A stretch of 64,000 bases of DNA from Baylisascaris procyonis (Eukaryota > Nematoda > Chromadorea > Rhabditida > Ascarididae). The translations under genes and the position numbers were made by a program. Of this stretch, positions 53,708 through 64,000 are shown in pieces; positions within the stretch are counted from its first letter, which is position 1, and every line of letters begins with the position of its first letter. Under the pieces are notes generated by a model. The model was not told where the DNA came from, did not search any database, and worked only from the letters and a program-made list of their open reading frames with translations. The DNA lies in NCBI GenBank assembly GCA_037389465.1, contig JAZARR010000074.1, positions 1,426,001-1,490,000 of the forward strand, read 5' to 3'.

Positions 53708-53785
53708 GCCGAAGTCCTGCTCGCGCAGGTAGAGGGCGGCCTTGTCGTGACGATCGACCGATGCTCGATCGCCTTTCACTTTTCA
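53708..53785. other. GC-rich 75-base island of unknown origin
   Basis: In a surrounding below 35 % GC this patch is about two thirds GC. On - it reads GDRASVDRHDKAALYLREQD; on + it reads VAEVLLAQVEGGLVVTID. The minus frame has no upstream acceptor and is closed by TGA on both sides. It contains two short palindromic motifs (CTGCTCGCGCAG, GATCGACCGATGCTCGATC). Confidence 0.4.
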
Positions 53786-54302
53786 CTCCAAAATTTCACT
53801 ACCATACGGACTTTATGCAGCACATGAACACCCCTTCTGAAAATATAGAGAAATGAGTGGAAAATTTTTTTCGTTGAGATAAATGCCCCGGAAATTATTT
53901 ATATATATATGTATAGATATTAATAAGAAAATAAGACTAGAAATAGAAGCGCATCAACTATTCACCTTAAAAGAATCTCAACATTTTTTAATGCGACAAG
54001 TAATATTAGTTCAGTTATTCTGCATGATCATGATTAAATTGGATTTCAAATTTTGCGTATATTACAAATGAGTGATTTTTTTGTGATGAGAATAAAATTC
54101 ATATTTGAAAAAAAAAAATGCAAAACTCACTATCGGATAAATTCGCAAAATTTCTTCAAAGTTCATCTCCCATCCATCGCTATCTCTTCAGAAAAGTAAA
54201 ATAAAAAAATCAGCACTCATCAACATAAATTATATGTTCCAAATTGGTTTGGCAACAGAACTCTGTTTTAAAATGTATGACTGAAAAGAATAAATCTAAA
54301 GC

Positions 54303-54830
54303 TTATGAAGAGGTGCGCACCTTTAATTGAACACCTACCGCATACAACGTGAACAATACAGTGATACCCATGATGAACCACATCACGATGCCATAGTGCG
54401 ATGTGCCTATTTTATATTCATACCTATGAAACGGAAGAGAACACACCAGCGCCGTTCTCAATACAACGGTATATTCGTCGGGGACGTTTGAATAGACAGC
54501 AAGCTAGTGGCCTTTTCATAATGCATCGGGTCGCATTCCGCACATATACTCCTAACGTCTACCCAATCATACCGTACGCTCTCAAAAATCCTAGAAAAGC
54601 CAAATTCGGAATAATAAGAAAACAATGCCATTTTAAATATTAAAGCTTTCCCTATCGCCTCCTGTTCCACTACGCCTCTTTTCCCCTTCCTCGTCCTTCA
54701 ACCTTCAGCATTTACCGATCACAGTCATATAGCCTTTCTCTAAAAAGTTCACAGACTCACGTCCTACATTCAGTATGCATCTTCACAGACAGATTTCGCT
54801 TCTCACAAAAGATGTCATATGATAGAAAGA
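54303..54830 (-). CDS. Candidate exons with a transmembrane helix, directly downstream of Ras
   Basis: Exon 54830-54761 follows a CTTCTGCAG acceptor and ends AC|GTGAGT; exon 54423-54339 follows TTTCATAG. They join in phase 2 (AC+G). The joined frame reads FLSYDIFCEKRNLSVK, MHTECRT, YEYKIGTSHYG and a hydrophobic helix IVMWFIMGITVLFTLYA. After the helix either a GCG|GTAGGT donor is used or translation runs on 11 codons to TAA at 54303. If translation starts at the ATG at 54780 this is a 46-residue single-pass membrane protein. A further exon-like piece, 54184-54131 (DSDGWEMNFEEILRIYPI then GTGAGT), may follow. The first acceptor lies 112 bases after the Ras stop, a typical operon spacing. It is also phase-compatible with a donor inside the last Ras exon. 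I do not recognise the protein. Confidence 0.4.
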
Positions 54831-54943
54831 CTGCAGAAGGTGAGGGAGGTAGGCACTGAACGGAAGATAATATGCAGAATGCGGTTCAGTCATGTAAGCA
54901 TTGAGGAAGGCGTGACGAAGTGCGACTGAGTTGCGTATCGCCA

Positions 54944-58771
<3,828 letters not shown>

Positions 58772-61717
58772 GATATGGTGATATACAGCATCGCAGTTAC
58801 CCACAACATTGCAGCGTTATTACAACAAAAGCATCTTACGCCTACAGATAAGACTGCATGTGGAATCCTGAATGAGAGACTTTTACATAGCGGAGAGAGT
58901 ACCACAAAACGAGACATCCTAAAATATCTTTATAAGTGAAAAATATCACTCTCCCTGATAGAAACACTTCTGTTACCGCCACTACAGACACCATTTAACC
59001 GATCGAACAACTTTCTATATTTCGACGTGAAAAAGCAAATCAAAACGATCGAACGGGCAATCATTTTTGCCTTATTTGTGCAAAAATAACAGCCTCATAT
59101 CCGCATCGATTCACTTCACCTACATTCACTACGAACAGCATTCGAAAATAAAAACGGAAAATAACCTTCAATTTCAATCTTCAACGTTTTGAAAGCTGGA
59201 AAACGCGATAAAGATGTTGGCACAATATGTGCTTTTTAACAATCAACATATGAACATTTTACAGTATTAATTCAGCCGACCAATTGCATAAACGAATATC
59301 AAAAACCAGTGTCATAGTATCAATAGTATTTTTAATAGAATCAGACATTTATATTCATAACTAAAACCTCGTCTTAACTTTCATTCAACTTGCGTTGCAA
59401 TCTTCGGCTTGCAAAAATGTCCACTTGCAAATACGATGCCAATTTTAAACACCTATAAGTAACTAAACTGGTGACAGCGATGATCCGGAAAATGAGTATA
59501 ATAAGCTGTCCGGAAATGACATAAACCAAATTTAGTTTCTCAGATCTACGAGTAAAAACTGCCTGCTAAACAAATGCATAAACATACACGCATAATCCTA
59601 ACAATCTTAACACTGTCCTAATGCGTACTCTCAAAAAGAGCGCAGGAAAATCTCGTAAAAGTTGTGATAACATTAAGACGGCACAAACACCATACGCGTT
59701 GTTGGGTACTAAAAAAATTTCACACAAAACGTATTATTACTATATCGCCCAAGTGTAACTGCATATTTATGCTTGACGGATCGATAAATCCAAATCGCAA
59801 ATTGCCAAATACGGAAATTTTAGCAATGAAATTCCGTTGATATAATCCTTGTCGACCAAATTCAATAATGTGCTGCCTACAACAAATTGAAATCAACACA
59901 TTGTTTTAGAATGTTACGCTTAAAAACGCTTCAGAAGTGAATGCATTTCAACTGCGCTCATTCGTATTTAAAACGTTGAGGCAAAAAAAAAATGAGCCAG
60001 GCATGCCTAGTGCGACAACTGCTTAGCTTGTACATTTGTTCACATCACGCCAACCGGGTTGTCACGAATACACAAAACTAATGCTGCCGTAATTCTTTTC
60101 GAAACCGACCGGTCAATTGTATAAGTCGGCAATAATAAAAAAATCCTCTTAATCGCCCTCTCAACCCTCCGGTTGTATGGCACAATCCTGCATTAAAGCT
60201 AGAATGTTATTAAACGATATGACCTCATATAAAAAATCGCAAATTGTAATAAAGTTCGAGATTATAATGCGCCTGCCTTGAGCACTTTTTTAGTCAAAAA
60301 ACTCGAAAAAAAAGACTGAATTTTGTGTTATAAATTTATTACTTTGTGTTATAAATTTATTAACTTATTATCTCACTCATAACAATAAGATATATCCATC
60401 GATATTTAATTGTCGGAACAATAAAAAATAATCCAGAAAAGCAATAAGAAAATCCATAAATCCGAATTACTCATCAAATAGATGCATATAGGTTTTAGCT
60501 ACTACCAATTACTCATATAAACATGAATGCTATAGGAAAGCATTTATCTTTCTTTTTTTTTAAATAACACATTGCATACAACAATGATGGCACCATTAGC
60601 TGCGTCATATTGAGCATCTATCAAAATTTACCACAAAAACTTAGTAACCTGCAAAGGTATTGTAGTAAATAAAGAAGGCAGGTGTTAAGTGCTCAATGTG
60701 AACAACGTTGAACCACCATCATGCACAGATTAGAGAAAACCTCAATGCATTCGAACCGCCAGCTTTAATAAAACCAGAAAAAAAGAGCGCAGCAGGTTTA
60801 AAAATACCGCAACAGGTTTAATCTACCTCTAAAGAGTAATGGTTTAAACCAGGCTTGATTTAGACTATAAATGATTATTTATTATTGAAGCTCTCAAATG
60901 TGCTCTTATTCATTCAACACATTGCTGCTACAATTACTTAAAAAGGAATATTTAAAAATGGCTAATTAAGGTGATGTTTCCATTGAAATCACAAAAATTC
61001 ACATTGAACAATGCAATTGAATCAATTATCTAAAGGAGCAACACAAACCGCTAATAAAAAAGAATAAATAAAACCCTAAAAAGGAAAAATATTTTAGAAG
61101 TTGAAGAATTCTTTCAAATTTAACCACATTCAACGACAATGCTAGCAAATCGGCAACAACGCTGAAAAGATAGCTTGAGAAAAATGGAGCGAAAGAAGAG
61201 TTGATAACGGAAATTTAGGGACTCTAGGACAATGTTATGGCTCCATTCGGCACGCCCGCATACACCATCACACAAGCACAACGAGCAACACGCATCATTC
61301 TCCATAGCACTTAATCTTCTAGTGGTCGCGTCGACGTGCGTCGCCTGTCAGGCGCACACTGCTTGCAATACGTTTGTGTGCGCTGCATCTACGCAATTTG
61401 CTCAAGTGCGCAGTTGCCCTCTATAGAGCACTGCGTTGTTGGCACTCGGCCAGTTTTAACAATGCCCCATTTTAGCATTTTTAAATGAGTGGCCCGTGAG
61501 CGGTCGGTCAGTGAAGTAGTCGATATGTGCGCATAACGACGTGGTTACAGAATGGAAGTGACGTTTTAGCTTGATGTGCGCCATCGTGTATGCAGGTTTT
61601 GCAAATATGCACATATAAACACACACATACGTGATTAAAGCTTGCAATACAATAAAGTAAGTCTTGGTACGGTTGAGACTTATATTCTAGGCATATTTTA
61701 ATAGCTAGTGAAAATAA
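58772..61717. other. Intergenic, AT-rich, no supported gene
   Basis: Contains a perfect 21-base tandem duplication at 60322-60363. I see no coding exon with good splice sites. Confidence 0.5.
60322..60363. repeat. 21-base tandem duplication
   Basis: TTTGTGTTATAAATTTATTA plus one further base (C, then A in the second copy) occurs twice in a row. Confidence 0.9.
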
Positions 61718-61788
61718 TGACAGTGGAGTGGTTCGAACCCTAGACACTTCATTTTTCGAACAGGCGCTTTGTTGTTTCAGCCATTGTC
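61718..61788 (-). other. tRNA-like sequence, degenerate
   Basis: The 71-base minus-strand segment has 6 of 7 acceptor pairs (GACAATG with CACTGTC), a perfect B-box (GGGTTCGAACC) and an A-box-like TGGCTGAAAC. The T-stem has two mismatches and the anticodon arm does not fold, so it is likely a tRNA pseudogene or the head of a SINE. Confidence 0.45.
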
Positions 61789-61843
61789 GATGGCTTCGCT
61801 CCGCATTATTCATTCCTCAGTTCCATTCTTTCTAAGCTGCGCA

Positions 61844-61877
61844 TAGTGCAGCAGCGAAAGGTTACAGGTCCGAATCC
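61844..61877 (+). other. Second tRNA-like remnant with anticodon arm deleted
   Basis: TAGTGCAGCAG (A-box-like) is followed after 12 bases by GGTCCGAATCC (B-box-like), opposite in orientation to the remnant at 61718-61788. Confidence 0.35.
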
Positions 61878-61983
61878 GGTCTGCGGACAATAAACCCACT
61901 CTCCATCGGACAACGCTGTCACCTGACTTTCAACTGAGGTGATGTCTGTCGGCTTTACTGTCGACAGCATGCATATGTTAACC

Positions 61984-61986
<3 letters not shown>

Positions 61987-62052
<66 letters not shown>
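61987..62052. repeat. (TA)n microsatellite at 3' edge of the RTE fragment
   Basis: Uninterrupted TA tract of about 66 bases. Confidence 0.95.
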
Positions 62053-62054
<2 letters not shown>

Positions 62055-63227
62055 TGGACTGAGCCGTTGAAGTCAACGGAACTCATCACCGGTGAACGCG
62101 CGTGTGTGAGAGAGTTCAATTCGGGATAGACACGACCTCTTGCACCTATCGCAGATAAACCGTACTCCCTGATGCGGAACACCTGTGCCCAATAGTCGTC
62201 GCGATCTCTTCTCTTCCAGTGCTTGAACTCGATATCCTTCAAATCGCGCAGTCCCCTGGCGGTACATAACTCGGTACATAACTTCGGTTTTCTTCAAGCT
62301 GACCTTCAAACCAAAGCGGTTGGCTGCCGTGGCAAATCGATTCATAATATCTTGTAGATCCGCGCCGGAATGTGCCATTAGCGCGCAGTCATCAGCATAT
62401 AGGAGTTCCCGGACGACTGCGGTGTGCACTTTTATTCTGGCTTCTAACCGTTTGAGGTTGAAGATGTTGCCATCCATTCGAAATTGAATTGGTATGACAG
62501 TGTTGCAGTCTTTAAATGCGACCAACAGCATCATGGCAAAGAAGATCCCAAACAGAAGCGGAGCAAGTACACATCCCTATTTCGTGCCGTTGGTAACTTC
62601 AAATGCATCCGACATGCTGCCTGCTTCGATAACGCGAGCGCGCATCCCTTCATGGAACGATCGGATCACATTTACGAACTTATCTGGGCATCCAATTTTG
62701 CGTAGAAGTGACCACAAACCTTTTCTGTTGACAGAATCGAAAGCTTTCGTGAGGTCAACAAAAACAGTGAAAAGGTCTTTGTTTTGTTCACGACACTTTT
62801 CCTGCAGTTGAAGAGCGCTGAACATCATGTCGATGGTGCTACGACCAGCGCGAAAACCACATTGACTTTCTGGGAGGATATTGTTATTGGAGACATGAAA
62901 GGCAAGTCGGTTGAGAATTACTCTTGTCAGAATCTTGCCTGGGATGGACAAGAGAGAGATGCCTCTGTGATCGTCACAGGTTGCCCGATCGCCCTTGCGT
63001 TTGAAAATGTGAACAATTTGCGCATCCTTGAATTCTTGCGGGACTTCCTCACGTTCTCATATGTGTCGGTATAAAGTTATGAGCCACTAAATAAGTTTGC
63101 GCCCGCCGTATTTGAATATTTCCCCGGGTAAGCCATGGGCACCAGGTGCCTTACCCGCTTTCAGCGATTGGATGGCGTCAAGTACCTCGCGTTCTGATGC
63201 AGGATACGCCAGATCGTTGGGACATTC

Positions 63228-63230
<3 letters not shown>
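62053..63230 (-). mobile_element. Broken RTE-type non-LTR retrotransposon, reverse transcriptase part
   Basis: One minus frame from 63230 to about 62270 encodes most of a reverse transcriptase: [81 protein letters not shown], the catalytic YADD (62399-62388) and SLKKTEVM. These are hallmarks of RTE-like elements. Three in-frame stops interrupt it, at 63089-63087, 63059-63057 and 62579-62577. The endonuclease domain is missing upstream, where a (TA)n tract begins at once. Beyond SLKKTEVM the frame is lost; an overlapping frame (62260-62055) contains FKHWKRRDRDDYWAQVF, which resembles the linker normally found before the reverse transcriptase. The copy is inactive. Confidence 0.85.
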
Positions 63231-63297
<67 letters not shown>

Positions 63298-63322
63298 ATA
63301 TATACATATATATATATATGTA

Positions 63323-63360
<38 letters not shown>

Positions 63361-63403
63361 TATATATATATGTATATATGTATATATATATATATATATA
63401 TGC

Positions 63404-63459
<56 letters not shown>
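63231..63459. repeat. Long (TA)n microsatellite, about 230 bases
   Basis: TA tract with scattered TG and CA interruptions abutting the 5' edge of the RTE fragment. Confidence 0.95.
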
Positions 63460-63462
<3 letters not shown>

Positions 63463-64000
63463 CACCAATTTGATCGGCTTGTAAACGCTTGCAAATAGTG
63501 CCGTGGGATGTATATCGAAGTATTTCGTCCGGTGAACATTTTATAAGTTCTTTAAAAATAATATGGTCAAAGGTTAAAGGTAAAAAGTTATAGGTGCGAC
63601 ATAATCGTGTTGCCTAGTTTCATGTGGTTAAAGGATTTACAGATATCAGGCTGAATGCCTTTTTCGAGTGAATCCCATCAAGAATGAAATATATGCATCT
63701 TTAGAAAATACGAATATATACCTTCGATAAAGTTATCGATTTCTTTCAATTCCTCACTGTCTGCTTATGAAAATATATGACTCCAGAATGTTATTAGTAT
63801 CTAAAGTATATTCATATTTACTTATAGGCCAAAAAATTTTTATATTCATACTATTGCGGATCTCAATTATTGATTGATCGGAATCATCGATCATATTTCC
63901 ACTGAGATATATTCTTTATGCAATCTTTGTTTGTATTATTTGAATAAAATACAATTTATTGATTGATTGTTAAACTCTACTCATCATAAATATCTCTTCA
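63460..64000. other. AT-rich, nothing recognised
   Basis: No supported gene or repeat. The first 60 bases right of the TA tract do not continue the RTE reading frame. Confidence 0.5.

Noticed and set aside
63087..63539. Long frames on both strands at 63087-63539 coding IYIYIY repeats (also at 1319, 30357, 31254, 37864-38306, 61955)
   Set aside because: They are translations of (TA)n microsatellites, open in several frames on both strands.

Overview
The window looks like nuclear DNA of a nematode with large introns, AT-rich and gene-sparse. The evidence is a Ras gene of the LET-60 type, an Hsp20 of the nematode small heat-shock family, a secreted protein with two ShKT domains, TTTCAG-type splice acceptors, and acceptors lying 20-35 bases upstream of start codons that look like spliced-leader trans-splice sites. 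Long (TA)n microsatellites and a decayed RTE-type retrotransposon make up part of the rest. I cannot name the species. It is not a compact Caenorhabditis-like genome, because NOP9 and Ras each occupy several kilobases.

Layout. 0.4-0.8 kb: two 3' exons of a small Cys-rich protein on +. 9.3-10.4 kb: candidate exons of an unidentified gene on +, next to a tRNA-derived element on -. 11.4-13.8 kb: a complete three-exon ShKT protein on -. 19-23 kb: a GC-richer island holding a complete two-exon Hsp20 gene on - with a GC-box/CCAAT/TATA promoter. 24-27 kb: isolated candidate exons on +, one serpin-like. 33-34.5 kb: an unidentified, partly frame-broken coding patch on -. 38.0-38.2 kb: an 83-bp-arm foldback derived from a tRNA, between two (TA)n tracts. 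39.5-47.8 kb: a nine-exon NOP9 (pumilio-like ribosome biogenesis factor) on -. 53.7-54.8 kb: a candidate small membrane-protein locus immediately downstream of Ras. 54.9-58.5 kb: the three-exon Ras gene on -. 61.7-63.2 kb: tRNA-like pieces and a broken RTE reverse transcriptase on -.

The four well-supported genes (ShKT protein, Hsp20, NOP9, Ras) were rebuilt exon by exon. In each, reading-frame phase is consistent across every proposed splice junction, and exon lengths in bases agree with the residues counted. The genes have unrelated functions; the only place where neighbours may be linked is the 3' end of Ras, where a phase-compatible donor and a following membrane-helix exon suggest either an alternative Ras C-terminus or a downstream gene in an operon. 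Many smaller exons are listed at low confidence because no RNA evidence is available.
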